A stretch of 64,000 bases of DNA from the NCBI GenBank assembly GCA_033439685.1, contig JAUEDM010000001.1, forward strand, positions 8,866,001 to 8,930,000. The letters run 5' to 3'. This document shows positions 12,271 through 22,731 of the stretch, one piece after another. The notes under the pieces are model-generated. The model did not search any database. It was not told the DNA's origin and saw only the letters and a list, made by a program, of their open reading frames with translations. How positions within the stretch are numbered: the stretch's first letter is position 1; each line of letters starts with the position of its first letter. This DNA comes from Apodospora peruviana. Its lineage: Eukaryota > Ascomycota > Sordariomycetes > Sordariales > Lasiosphaeriaceae. Position numbers and translations under genes: made by a program.

Positions 12271-12511
12271 ATCCCCCACTGGCAGCTCTGGTGTCACCCA
12301 CAGTCACGTGCAGCTACCCCACTCAACCCAAGGCTCACTCGATTGCGCAAGGTGTTGCTGCGACAACGGAGGCGGTTGGAGAGTGCCCGTTTCCCATTGA
12401 TCCTCAATATCCATATTCCACTCCAAGAACTCCAAAAGAATCCCGAGGCCATTCTGCTCTCACAAGCCATCGCGATCATACTTGTTTTTAAGCATTTTCT
12501 TTTAAGATCAG

Positions 12512-13688
12512 ATGCGGATCAAAAATCTTCTAATGTCCGAAGAGGTTGCGGACAAAATCCAACAAGCGGTCGAATTTCCTCGAGGCAAGGATGTCTGGCT
12601 TCCCGACTGCGAAGGCCCCAAGCTGCAGCCCTTCAGGCCATTTGGACACACCGCGATTGAATGGGTCCGCCAAATTAATGAGGGAAGACAAGCGTTCGTT
12701 TGGAAAGTCAGGATAGATGGCGTGTTCTACGCCCTCAAACTCGTAAGTAAAATCAGTCCTGCGCTGCCTTGTCTCAACTCAATTGACCACCCCGTCTCAT
12801 CAGCATGGCTTCCCGCATATAGGCTGGTTGCGCCCCTCGGCCCCTGTTGAGCGGATGCGAGAGAAAATTCACCACGAGGACTCGTTCTACCGCGAGTGCC
12901 GTGCGTATGGGCGCTTGCAGGAGGTCGGACTCGAGGACCTCGTGGTGCGCTGCCACGGTTACGTGCTCCTGACTCCCCAGCAGGAGAAGGAGGTCCACGA
13001 ACTCTCATATGAAGAGCTAGATTCAGACGGCGAAGAACTGGATCCTCTGAAGCCCCGGCCCGGGTCTGACCGCCTGCCCGTTCGCGGAATCGTGAAGGAG
13101 TGGGTTGAAGAGGGCACCGTACACTTCGATCCGCGCAAGATCCGCCAATTGAACAACGACCTCAAAACCATCAATTCGGTCGGCATCATCGTTCACGACA
13201 TTAAGGAACTAAACTACATGGGCGGAAAGCTCGTCGATTTCAACGATGCCTGGACGATTCCGTATCATGAGGTCACTGCCTGGCAGAAGGGGGTTGCTTA
13301 CCGCGAGCCAAGCGTCGATCGCATGACCGATCCATCGTTTTTCGACGCTATGATTGACGCCTGGAACGAGAACGGCGGGCGGCCCAGGATATGGTTCAGG
13401 AATATCCGCAGTCTCGAATACTACAGGCCCGATGACAAGGGAATGGCACGATTGAGGAAGCGAGCCTCCGGAACACCAAAGATTGTTTTGAAGGGTTGGC
13501 CCGACCCGTTCAGTTACGATTGGAAAGCCACCCAGAAGGCTCGCCAGAAGACCAGAGCCAGCCCCGCGGGTCGCGCAAACGCAGGGGTTAAGCCACGGCG
13601 GCAAAGTGAACGTGTTGGGCCGCAGCAAGAACCGCGAGCGACGAAGGGTAAAGTGCTGCAGCAGAAAACGAGGCCGCGCAAGAAGTAG
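12512..13688 (+). CDS. FTA2-type protein kinase-like protein
   Basis: Two exons, 12512-12742 and 12804-13688, with a 61-bp GT-AG intron, giving 371 aa. The fold reads as a compact kinase. HTAIEWVRQI and the glycine-poor loop lead to FVWKVRIDGVFYALKL with the beta-3 lysine at K76. Then come FYRECRAYGRL (helix C glutamate), VRCHGYVLL, a catalytic loop HDIKELNY (D209, K211, N214) and DFN in place of DFG (D222). This pattern fits the mould proteins placed in the family named after the kinetochore subunit FTA2. That name does not prove a centromere role, because these families are expanded in accessory DNA. The C-terminal 70 residues are very basic and disordered (RRQSERVGPQQEPRATKGK), suggesting nucleic-acid binding or nuclear entry. 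It lies between two nuclease-like paralogues. Confidence 0.8.
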
Positions 13689-13997
13689 TGACCGCGGTGG
13701 CATTGCAGAAACATGTATAACACACGCGATAAAAATTGTGTCGGTCGAATGTTTTCCTCCTTTTTCTTTTTTCAGGCCATCGTGGCTGTGCAATAATTGA
13801 TCAGCGCTCTTCAGGAGGTTCAAACTCAAAGTCATGGTGGGTTGGCACTATCGGTTGGTTCCATGTCACTCAGCCCCGATTCACGACTGGTTGTGGGTTA
13901 CTTCCGCATGCTTGCGCATGTGCGCCAATCTGAAGACGGCAGGCCAGATCCAATCGAAGTGCATACACCGCGGAGTTTCCAAGGCGGCAAGGCAACA

Positions 13998-14225
13998 TAC
14001 ACCATTCCACGGTAAATAGTAGCCATCGAGTACTTCGCACAACCCTGGGAGATCCTTGTCTGTGACATCTTATGCGATCGGCTGGTAGGGCCTGAGACGG
14101 TATTTACAAGGCATCTTTTGCTGCTTAGATAGGTATTTCCAGCATCGCTACTAGGAGTCCCAAAAAGTTACGAGCTGCGACCCTTGTAAGTACCCGATGG
14201 CTACTATTTACCGTGGAATGGTGTA
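13998..14225. mobile_element. MITE with 38-bp terminal inverted repeats
   Basis: The sequence at 13998-14035 (starting TACACCATTCCACGG) is the reverse complement of 14188-14225 with a single mismatch over 38 bases. The element is 228 bp and has no coding capacity. Both ends carry TA, which fits a TA target duplication and a Tc1/mariner-type mobiliser. It lies between the kinase-like gene and nuclease-like gene B, about 220 bp before the start of gene B. No autonomous partner with these ends is visible in the window. Confidence 0.85.
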
Positions 14226-14444
14226 GGTGCACGACATTTTGCCGGTTCAACGATGTCTCACCACCCCCCGGATTTCTGCCCAACATCACTGGAGGCCTGA
14301 CTGAAACGGTCGGCGATTATATTAACGATAGCCTGGTGCTGTTTAGTATCACGCATTTCTTTCCATCCATGTACTTCCATTGCAACTTGGTTTACATGTT
14401 CCGGTCGCATCGAGTTACGAGCCGATAACTTTCGAACAGCCAAT

Positions 14445-15706
14445 ATGGAGTCCCACTTGGAAGTACTCCTGAAGCAGAACCCCACCTTGTTTGTGGTTAA
14501 CAAGAACCCCAAGAGCACCAAAAACACCAAAAATCATAAGTTCATCCAAGTCGACATCGACGACGTGACCCGTGGGACGAGTTTACCTATCCCGCCATCG
14601 TGGCAGGGTACGGTCACCAGCTCGAGAATGCCTGCAAGGAAGCGGACAAGATTCCAAATGCGGAGGACATCCCTAGATCCGAGCGAGATATCAAAATCGA
14701 GGAGAACTTGAACACGGTCAATATCCGTTGGTGTACCCGCGCCGTCCGGGCGACCCTGAAGCCATGCGCCGCCAGTATGCGAGAACAACTCGGCCTCGAC
14801 AAGGCCGACCTAAGCTTCCACAAACAGCCCTTCGGCTTGAAAGACCCCATGGGTGAGCTCTTTTGGCCGGACTGGTTCATCTTCGCCCAGGAAAGCCAGA
14901 TATTTGTCGTGGGGGACAGCAAGTTGAGCACGAAGTGGCGGTCCGCGTGGCTCGACCCCGGCACAGAGTGCAACCCGACCGAGACGGACGAGCGGATGTG
15001 GCCCATTCGTCAGATTGCGACATACTGCCAGCTCGCGGATACCCGGTACGGCTTCCTCATCACGCCCGAGGAGCTGGTGGCCGTGCGGGTGCACTTGATC
15101 TTCGACGACGTCGACATGACGAGAGCCGGGGTCGAGTACCGCGCCATTCCGTGGAATTGGACAGGTCCCGGCTTGACTGTGAACCTGGGTCTCTGGACAC
15201 TGGGGATGATGGGCGCGAATGACCAGTTCAAGGAGGTCGCTGAAAGGGCGCACTACCGGTTGGGGTGTCTCAACGTATGGAGGCGTGCTACTGCCGGCGA
15301 CTCCAACATCACCACTAGCGATGACGGTGAAAGCGACACCTCCGACGGAGGAGGGAAGAAACGCAAACGCACGTTAGACAATATCGACGGTGGCAGTCGC
15401 CAGCAGACGACCGCAAGGGGCAAGTTGGTCCACAATCTATCCGGGCGGGAGTGCGACGAGAGCGAAGTCCGCGGCTGGCTAGGCGAGAGTCTGGTGATTG
15501 TTGAGGCGGATGACTGCTCGGTGTCTACGCAGCGGCGCAAGTCTCCCTATGCTACGCCAGAAACAACAACAGTACCCGATAATGAACAAAGGCAGGAGGC
15601 ACCGAAGCTGAGGAAAAAGATTAGGAATACTTACTCGGCACTGGTAAACGAGGCTCGGGGCAGTCCGCGGCGCAGTCCGCGCAACCGCCATGGGTCGGCC
15701 AAGTGA
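14445..15706 (+). CDS. Stand-alone PD-(D/E)XK nuclease-like protein B (N-terminal frameshift likely)
   Basis: Paralogue of the 10388-11401 gene. The main frame is open from about 14540 to 15706, roughly 388 codons, but has no ATG before the conserved region. A second frame starts with ATG at 14445 and matches the N-terminus of A in length and character. The two frames meet near 14565-14573, where DPWDEFTYPAIVAGYGHQL aligns with SIWHDFNRNTILAAYHDLL of A. A missing base in a CCCG run is the simplest explanation, and no GT-AG intron fits. The core is LFWPDWFIFA then IFVVGDSK (PD...D-x-K), TRYGFLITPEELVAVRVH and AGVEYRAIPW. A linker with KKRKR (possible nuclear signal) and a basic tail follow. 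It could be a recent pseudogene, or the shift could be a sequencing error. Confidence 0.65.
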
Positions 15707-16061
15707 TGGAACTTTCTTAGATTTCTTTGGCATTTTGTTGGATAATTTCTTGGATATTTCTTGGACATCTTCTGGACATCTGTTGGACATTTTGGAGATT
15801 TTCTTGGATATCTTTGGGCATTTTGTTGGACACCATCTTGGTCATTTCCTCCATCTCTTTTTGGACATTTCCTTAGAACGTTGTTGGATATCTATATTGT
15901 ACTGTATGATGGTCGAGCTTGGTAGTCTCTTTTCTCCCCTATCGTAATTGTATGCTTTGCACTAGGTAGATAGCATGTAGCCTGAATTCAATTGACACCA
16001 GGCAGATAACCTCTCAGTCATCTTAACAACATCTGCACTGTGAATTCCCAACCTCTCTCTC
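15707..16061. repeat. Degenerate TTGGA(C/T)AT-type short repeats
   Basis: Just after the stop of gene B, from about 15716 to 15895, the sequence repeats a loose 10-14 bp unit of the form TTCTTGGACAT or TTGTTGGACAT more than ten times on the plus strand. No gene is seen. The remainder to 16061 is the 3' flank of the transcription factor gene, which ends on the other strand. Confidence 0.6.
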
Positions 16062-18506
16062 TTATGGGATATACCCCTCTAACATGCTCCCAAAGTCTGA
16101 CACATCATAGCCATCCATCGCGGACAGGAACAGCGGATCTAGATTCTCAATGCTACCAAATTGTGTGAAATCGAAGCCCAAAGGGTCGAAGCTGTACGGT
16201 TGCGTAACTGGCTCTCCCATCTGATTGACGCCCGAAATGAATCCTGTTGCTTATTTCTCAGTTATTAGTAAGGGTAAACACTCATGCAGGAGCAATATGT
16301 GATACCAAACTTACCATTAGGGACTTCCTCCGAGACGATCGGCGGTTCTTCACCAACTGCCGGCGTCTGTTCATCCCCTTTATCACTGGCACACTCAATA
16401 ACCGCAGTCGTGATGACCTCGACGGCGTGTCTTGCCTCAGCAGACTGATTCATGCTCTTCTCCCAAATCCCTTTCGCAGCCGCCAACACTTCCAGTATAT
16501 CATCCCGTTTTCGTTCTGTCACCGTATCATCATCTGAAGACAGTATATCACTGCCAGAAGCAGCAGCACGACAGGCTCGTTGGTTCTTCTTGCACACAGC
16601 AAAACACAACAGCATGGTCGCCTGCAGAAACTCGTGGCTCAGCGACGCCGCCACCTTCCACCTGATACTGAACATTAACCCGCCCGGTTCAATCTCTTCG
16701 CTTATCCGGCGCTGGTGGGCTAGAATCGACAGTGCAGCTTGGATGCACTGTTCGGCGCCGTCGCCATTACCTTCAGGTGTGTTCACTAGACTCCGACGAT
16801 GAAGCAGATAAACAGCCTTGTGAGTAAGCACGTCCAGGCAAATCCGGTGCAGCGTCGTCATCGGACTACCACCGATAGCCGTCTCAAGATTCTTGTATTT
16901 CAATCCTTCCGGAATAGCGGTGACAACGTCAGCCAATTTCGCTGATAATACGGCCGTGGAGGTGGCTGAAGGCGGCCCCGCCTCCGTGGCATCGTAAATC
17001 TCAGCTGCTACTTTAATGATGCTCTGTCGTTGAATGATATACAGCAAGGACGTTGGCTTGTCGCCAGCATCGTGTGCAGGGGATTGTGTATCACACTGCG
17101 AATCCTTGACGATTCTTGGCAGGCCAACCTGCGCGCTCGTGAAGAAATCCATCTGATAGAGTAACATCCAGAGGCTGCGACGCAGTTCTCCGCACAGCGG
17201 CGGGATGCCGGGCCAGTGGGACGGGTCACGGTGGAGGCCCATCCGCAAAGCGACGCGGATGACCACACCCATCAAGATCCAGTTGGCTATGGAGGTGTCG
17301 AGGTTTAGGTTCTGGTCGACGATGAAGTGGAGGACCAGAGTCGAGACGGTGTACCGAGACGGTCGGAGGTAGTCGCCTGCCACGAGGCAGTGGATTGTTA
17401 TGGTGCGGTATGTGGTTAGACTGTCGTCTTGTTGTGACTGGAGACGAGGGTCGGGGTTTAGAAGGGTGTCGTTCTGCTGTTGGAGGAAGGCTGACATTGT
17501 CATCACTGAAAAAAGGAGGCCGATCCATGTTATTGGAGGTGTTGAGGGGTTTGCCCAGAAGTTTGTGTACTATACTGTCATGAGCAGTCATAGCCATGAA
17601 AGGGGGTGAAATAAGGGAGTTGTCTTACCTCTGTGAGGAATGTTTCACGGTGTAGAATCACTGCGGAAGCATGGCTGTCAGTGAAGAAGCTCTTGTATGG
17701 GTTTCGGATACGATGACTTCACTTACGATGGCCTATATCAAAAGCGTTGAAAAAGTGCGAAACGTGTCTGTCGACGATCTTGCGGGCAGGCAACATGGCC
17801 AGAATCTGCTCCCTCATGAGGCAAGGCCCGCTATTGAGGAGCGAGATCCGGGTGGCTGGTGATCCGTACATCATCACGCCGGCCCCGCAAGCCCCGACGT
17901 CCCTCGGTCCGGGACATCTACCGGCACTGGAGCTATCTTCTTCGGACAGGTCATCCTTGAGACATTGGATCTGGAAATGGTCAACATGACTGAGCCAAGC
18001 CTGCCCTTGGGGTGGTAACGTACGTCCTCCAGTATTGACGCCCAGTGGGAGCTGCCAGTATATACTGCGTGCTTATCTGTGAAGCTTAGCTTGCCCATGA
18101 CATCTGTCGGAGCAGATGGATCTCCGTCGTCTGAGGCATTGGCGGCCAATGTCGGTGATGACGAGTCGCGTTCCATGGCTCTCATCTCGAGAACGAGACC
18201 CTCCAAGTGGGCGACTCTCTGCCGGGCCGTCTGTTGTCGGCTTCTGGCATGACGTGGTCTGTAATCAACGGCAGCACGCCGATCCTGCTCTGGGGTCGAA
18301 TAAGTGCATGTTGAAGCCTTTCCGTGTCGAACGCAGGTGCTGCAGGGAGATTGTCTATCGCAGCCAAGTCTGCCAGCAAGCTTTGGTCAGATCACTGTCG
18401 GATATCTTCCTCTCTTCGGGAAGTGACTTTACTTGCGTCCTCTGCAAAAGGTACAGCTGAGGATAGGCTTGGTTCTTCTCTTGTTGCTGGGTGTCGATAG
18501 TGACAT
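16062..18506 (-). CDS. Zn2Cys6 fungal-specific transcription factor
   Basis: Six exons on the minus strand: 18506-18433, 18369-18024, 17970-17727, 17660-17629, 17569-16315 and 16243-16062. All have GT-AG borders and consistent phases, giving 710 aa. The zinc cluster is at about residues 18-45, with CTFCRGRKLGCDR then CSTCVRHGKASTC. It is split by an intron after RK, a common position in this family. A coiled dimerisation stretch (TARQRVAHLEGLVLEM) follows, then the linker LSFTDKHAVYTGSSHWASIL. The fungal_trans middle homology region comes next, with WIGLLFSVMTMSAF, WILMGVVIRVALRMGLHRDPS and LRRSLWMLLYQMDFFTSAQVGLPR. An acidic, aromatic C-terminus may be the activation domain. It is a nuclear DNA-binding regulator. 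Its target genes cannot be inferred from the neighbours. Confidence 0.93.
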
Positions 18507-20457
18507 GGCTGCTTAGAGATAATTACGTTTTAATCTTTGTCGTTCAGGAGTCGGCGGTGAACCAGCAATCATTAAGTTATCCAGACATACGATCCGATAT
18601 CTGAGGGCCAGTCACCAATGGCCAGCCTATGGAAAGGGGCATAAAATGATGATAAAATGCTACCCCGCACCACCACACCGCTGCATCCAGGCCTTATTTG
18701 AACATGTTGATTAATAATGCGCGCCGACGGGTCAGACGGGATTGGATGTTAGCGCGACCCAAAGTACGAGACTCGGACTTTTAGGAACTAACAAGCGAGT
18801 AATACCGACAGCGCTACAATGCGATGAAGGAATTGACCACTACACCACTTGTTGGCCTGCGAGTTTGTTTATATTGGGCACTATGGGTCGGTGACCGTTG
18901 GTGTGGTGTCAGTTAGAAATTATGAGGGAAACTGTAGAGGACCGAAAGGAAGCTGAAGCGCTCCCCCCCCCCCCCCCCCCCTCCCCCTTGGGTCAAAAAG
19001 GAACTGAAAAACACTGGAGAGAACCGGAGGAAAACCTCAAAAGCGAATAAAAAAGAATTTCCTTCAAAAGTGACAAGAATTTGGCGTGATCGGAATGATA
19101 TAAAGTACCTAGGCAACGGAGAAAGCGACACATAGGTACATGTAGGTAATCCGGCGGAAGGTTTGTCTGCAAGGATTCTAGGAAATAATCCTTAGTTCAC
19201 GTATTGCAGGTACCTTATTACCGACTACATGTACCATGATCAGAGAACTTCCAATAGAATATCTTGGACTTCAAATATCAAATTTATCGTATGATTTCTA
19301 TCTACGGATTCTATACGGTTGCTACGACCAGCGGCATGACTCAAATTGGACTTGGCTCAGCACACAGAACAACTTACATGGGATTTGCAAAGACTTGAAC
19401 TCATTTACCAGATAGGGACCCCCCACCCCCGACCACCATCCGATCTGGACCAGGGGAGGAAACAACGGGCAATTCCTAAAGCAAGTATAATCTGACGACG
19501 CATTGATTACAATTACATGAGCCTGATAGCCAGGAAGCGGGGTTCGCAAAGATGAAGCTATGGTTTTGCTTCTGTGCGGAGAATGTTCGGGTCAGATGTA
19601 CAGTAATACTAGAGGTACGGATTTATAATATCAGCGTCAGATTGCGAGCTGATTAGCATCTGCGTCACACGACAACTGACTAGATCTAGGTCTAGGATTA
19701 GATAGGTAACCTTATATCAGGCATAATGAAGGCTCTAATTACTGCTATCATGTCAGTGCTTAAGCGCTCAACGACTCGATTCCGAATCATGTTTTGATCT
19801 GTTAAACAGAACAAAAAGGAATGAATCCCTTTGAGCCTTGTCTAGGTCTAGCCATCTTAAGCACCCAGTTAGCGAGGACGGAACAATGCCTTGACCTGCA
19901 AAAGTGTTCTTTGCTAATGTGCTGTCGAGCTGTGAACATAGATCAACGTCTGCAACCGCGTATTCCCACGTCGGAACGATGCTGCCTGCCATTATAGGGC
20001 AACCAGGTCGGTTGCAGGGGCTTCAACGAGTTGAGCGTCTACAAGAACCGCAACTGAGCGACAACAGTCAGCATTCAATGTGACATAATTATTTTAGCAG
20101 ACTTTTTTTCTGAAGAGGAAGGGACTAATTAGTAAGATCACACAGACTGCCCGGTTCCGCGTCGAGTGTATGTAGTGTAGGAGCTGTTCCCGCGTTGTGT
20201 CCATCGAAAGAACCAGACACGCGAATATTACGCCGAGATAATAACACGGCAATAGCGACCTATGGACTGCGAAAGAGCTTAACTCCCGCGGCCGATAGTT
20301 TACTTCCCGGCAGACATAAAAAGGCTTGCAGTCTCCGGCGGTTTCGGTTTCAATATCATCATCGCTTTCAAACATCAAATTCCAATCATTCCGAGAACCG
20401 GCCTCCGGTAACAGACACAGACACCCTTTTGCAACGATCAAAAACGTCTCGACAAGC
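18507..20457. other. Intergenic region with a poly-C tract
   Basis: Almost 2 kb without a credible gene. It contains a run of 19 C at 18963-18981, many short GGTA/TACC motifs near 19090-19230 and TCTAGGTCTAGG-like repeats near 19685. Open frames on both strands are short and lack domain signals. The right end holds the promoter of the secreted-protein gene. Confidence 0.45.
20315..20324 (+). promoter_or_regulatory. TATA-like box of the secreted-protein gene
   Basis: CATAAAAAGG lies 134 bases before the ATG at 20458, in a suitable position for a fungal TATA element. The following leader is C+A-rich up to the ATG. Confidence 0.4.
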
Positions 20458-21276
20458 ATGACAAAGACAATTTCTTTTGGCATGTGGCTCCTCCTGGGCC
20501 TGGCCTTCCCAGGGCTCGGCCTCGCCCACGTCGTCAAGGTCGTCCACGGCGTCGACAAACGGGCTTGGTCGATCAGGACGGCAATTGCGTCCTTAGCCAT
20601 CGGTGCCATCTCAGCAGTCTGCAGCGTCGGGGGCACTTTACCCTGTCTCATCGCAACAGTTGGTTCGTTGATGATCACCATACTCAGCGGCTTCGGCAAC
20701 GGCAACTCGGGGGGCAACGGCTCCGGCTTGCCCACCCGAAGTCTCCAGCAGCGGGTTCAGCATCACTTCCCCAACGGCAGCTTCGCCTACGGCCTGCAGT
20801 TCGACGAGTTGGTCGTCGGGCAGGACCACCGCGTGACGCTGGACGGCGGCGCCTTCGAGGCCACGGCGACACGCATCGAGTCCGGTCATGTCAGGCTCTC
20901 GGCCCAGGTTGACCAACAACAACAACAACCCGGAGGCGGTGCGCTTCTCGCCCGCGCCGCCCGTCAGTTCTTCCGACGGGGCGTGCAGGCGAGGAGTGGG
21001 GACGACAACCCTGGAGATACCGGTTTTGTCGACGTTCTGTTCCGAGATCTCGACATCGGCGGCACCGGGCTGCGGAACGACGGCGGCAGCTCCGGGCTGG
21101 CCCACAGCGTCGGCGAGGCTGTTGCCAACACCATGGTCAACGATCAGGCCGAGACCGTCTGCGCGGCCTTGATCAACCCGGACACGAACGGGGAGATCAT
21201 TGCCACCGAGTGGTTCATCCGCGCCAACGACGGGTCCAGTGGGAGCACGCCGTCGGGAGCGTGTGATAATGCCTAA
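20458..21276 (+). CDS. Secreted protein with Kex2-like site, function unknown
   Basis: Single exon of 272 aa. The ATG at 20458 begins a clear signal peptide (about residues 1-23, WLLLGLAFPGLGLA), and a dibasic Kex2-type site DKR follows at residues 33-35. After it comes a long hydrophobic, glycine- and alanine-rich stretch (about 40-80) with two cysteines, then a Gly/Asn/Ser linker. The soluble part is about 170 residues long, with polyglutamine (QQQQQ) and two further cysteines (VCAALINP, GACDNA). A second basic stretch, RQFFRRG, could be another processing site. I do not recognise the family. The layout (signal, short pro-region, dibasic cleavage, hydrophobic segment) is that of a processed secreted protein, possibly membrane-active, but this is inference. 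It is convergent with the NlpC/P60 gene 400 bp away. Confidence 0.75.
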   Translation: MTKTISFGMWLLLGLAFPGLGLAHVVKVVHGVDKRAWSIRTAIASLAIGAISAVCSVGGTLPCLIATVGSLMITILSGFGNGNSGGNGSGLPTRSLQQRVQHHFPNGSFAYGLQFDELVVGQDHRVTLDGGAFEATATRIESGHVRLSAQVDQQQQQPGGGALLARAARQFFRRGVQARSGDDNPGDTGFVDVLFRDLDIGGTGLRNDGGSSGLAHSVGEAVANTMVNDQAETVCAALINPDTNGEIIATEWFIRANDGSSGSTPSGACDNA

Positions 21277-21677
21277 AGCCCAGGTACTTACTGGAGTAAG
21301 ATAGTTAGCGCTACTCTGGAGCCCGGGCTTCTTTCAACAAGATACTAGGATGGAACGCGAGGCAGAAATGTCGGGCCCGGAGGGTGGTGAGAATTTGGGG
21401 CTGGAAATCACCTCAATTTTAAGGTAGTTAGCGAGAGAACTTGGGTAGGACTTTTAGCATATGAGAAGGACTTGGAGGAACATCCGAGGGAAAGTTAATA
21501 TGGGGAATAAGACCAAAGAGTGCATTAAAACCTAAAGACACCCCTTTATTTCCACCTTGTTCCCACTTGTATTTATACAGACACATAACCCAGACATCAC
21601 CCCCGATCTGAAATCAAGTCCACCTCCTTCGAGTTTCAACACCTTTTAAACGAACAAAAGAAGCACTAACGTTACGT
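21277..21677. other. Intergenic region between convergent genes
   Basis: A 400-bp stretch holding the 3' flanks of the secreted-protein gene and the NlpC/P60 gene. No gene is seen. Confidence 0.5.
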
Positions 21678-22594
21678 CTAAGCAAAACGAATAACATAAG
21701 GACAGGGTTTATTATTCCCACTCCACCCCTTGAAGCTGTCCTCGCGCACTTTAGTCCCCGTCTTGAGCGCGTTCCACATCCGCCACCCGGAATCCATCAT
21801 CAAACCAACATGGTGGATCGAGTCTCGGTGGTCAGCGCAGTCGCAGTTGTACCCCCCGAAAAAGACGGCATCACCCAACTGGCGGTTGGAGAAGGCCACT
21901 TTCCTGTTTTGTATGTCAGTACACATAACCAAGAGAGGCACGAGCGAGGATGGGTAAGATAATAGCGTACTTGTACTTCCGCTTGGCCTCGCTCGCGCAG
22001 TACATGTCCCGCGTGACGCGGAGATTTTCACTGAACAGGTTCCGGCCGGTGACCTTGCAGACGGCCCAGCTGACCAGCCCAGAACAGTCGAACCCTTTCG
22101 GGTTGCCGGTGGGCCCGGAGCAGGAGCCCCCTCCGAAGTTGTCTTCATCGTGTTTGTCAGTTAGCTTCTTCTCAAAGGAGGTGTAAGTATTACGTACAGG
22201 GTATCCCCTTAGCCTCCATGGCCTTGTCCAAGACCTTCTTCGGTAGACCAGTGACAGGCGGCTTGGGGGTCCCTTTCGGCTCGCAGCACTTGAAGTTATC
22301 CGGGCCCGGGCAGAGGCCGGTCTTGGTGGTCCCGTCGCACGATGAGGTAAAGCGGCAGTTGCCACCAGACCCGCACTTGGTCTTGGTGCAGCACTTGATG
22401 TTGTCTGGCGTCCCAGGGCAAGCGTCGCTGATGAAGGAGCCGCCGTCGGCTGAGCAGGCCTTCGTGTCGATGCAGACGCCCGGGGCACCGCCCGAGCCGT
22501 TGCACGCGCCGTTGACGGTGGATCGCTCGGTAATGTTTTGGGCTGCGCCGAGGCCACCGGCAAGGGACAGGGCAAAGATAAGGAACGATTTCAT
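21678..22594 (-). CDS. Secreted NlpC/P60 cell-wall peptidase
   Basis: Three exons, 22594-22198, 22142-21971 and 21903-21678, giving 264 aa. The signal peptide is residues 1-19 (MKSFLIFALSLAGGLGAA). Two tandem cysteine-rich modules follow (about 30-110), each ending CPGxxDNxKCC; they may bind cell wall. The NlpC/P60 domain fills the rest, with GIPYNFGGGSC, the catalytic cysteine in FDCSGLVSWAVC, GDAVFFGG, and the catalytic histidine in IHHVGLMMD. Family members cut gamma-D-glutamyl-diaminopimelate bonds of bacterial peptidoglycan. Fungi lack that polymer, so the likely role is outside the cell against bacteria, and the domain is thought to be of bacterial origin. Both points come from knowledge of the family. 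The first acceptor was chosen to restore PYNFGGGSC. Confidence 0.9.
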
Positions 22595-22722
22595 TGTGGA
22601 GCCTTAAAGGTGGCTTTTCTGGGATGGGCAATGTGCAAGAACTGTCGGAGGAGGTTTGATGAATGAGAGTGACGACTGGCTGAGATGTTGAGTGAGATGT
22701 TGAGGAGCCAAGCGCGCCATCT

Positions 22723-22731
22723 CCTTTTATA
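22723..22731 (-). promoter_or_regulatory. TATA box of the NlpC/P60 gene
   Basis: On the minus strand the sequence reads TATAAAAGG, a near-perfect TATA box about 130 bases before the ATG at 22594. Confidence 0.6.

Noticed and set aside
18781..18865. Possible tRNA-like text around CTACAATGCGATGAAGG and ACCACTACACC
   Set aside because: I could not fold a full cloverleaf with acceptor and T arms, so no tRNA is claimed anywhere in the window.
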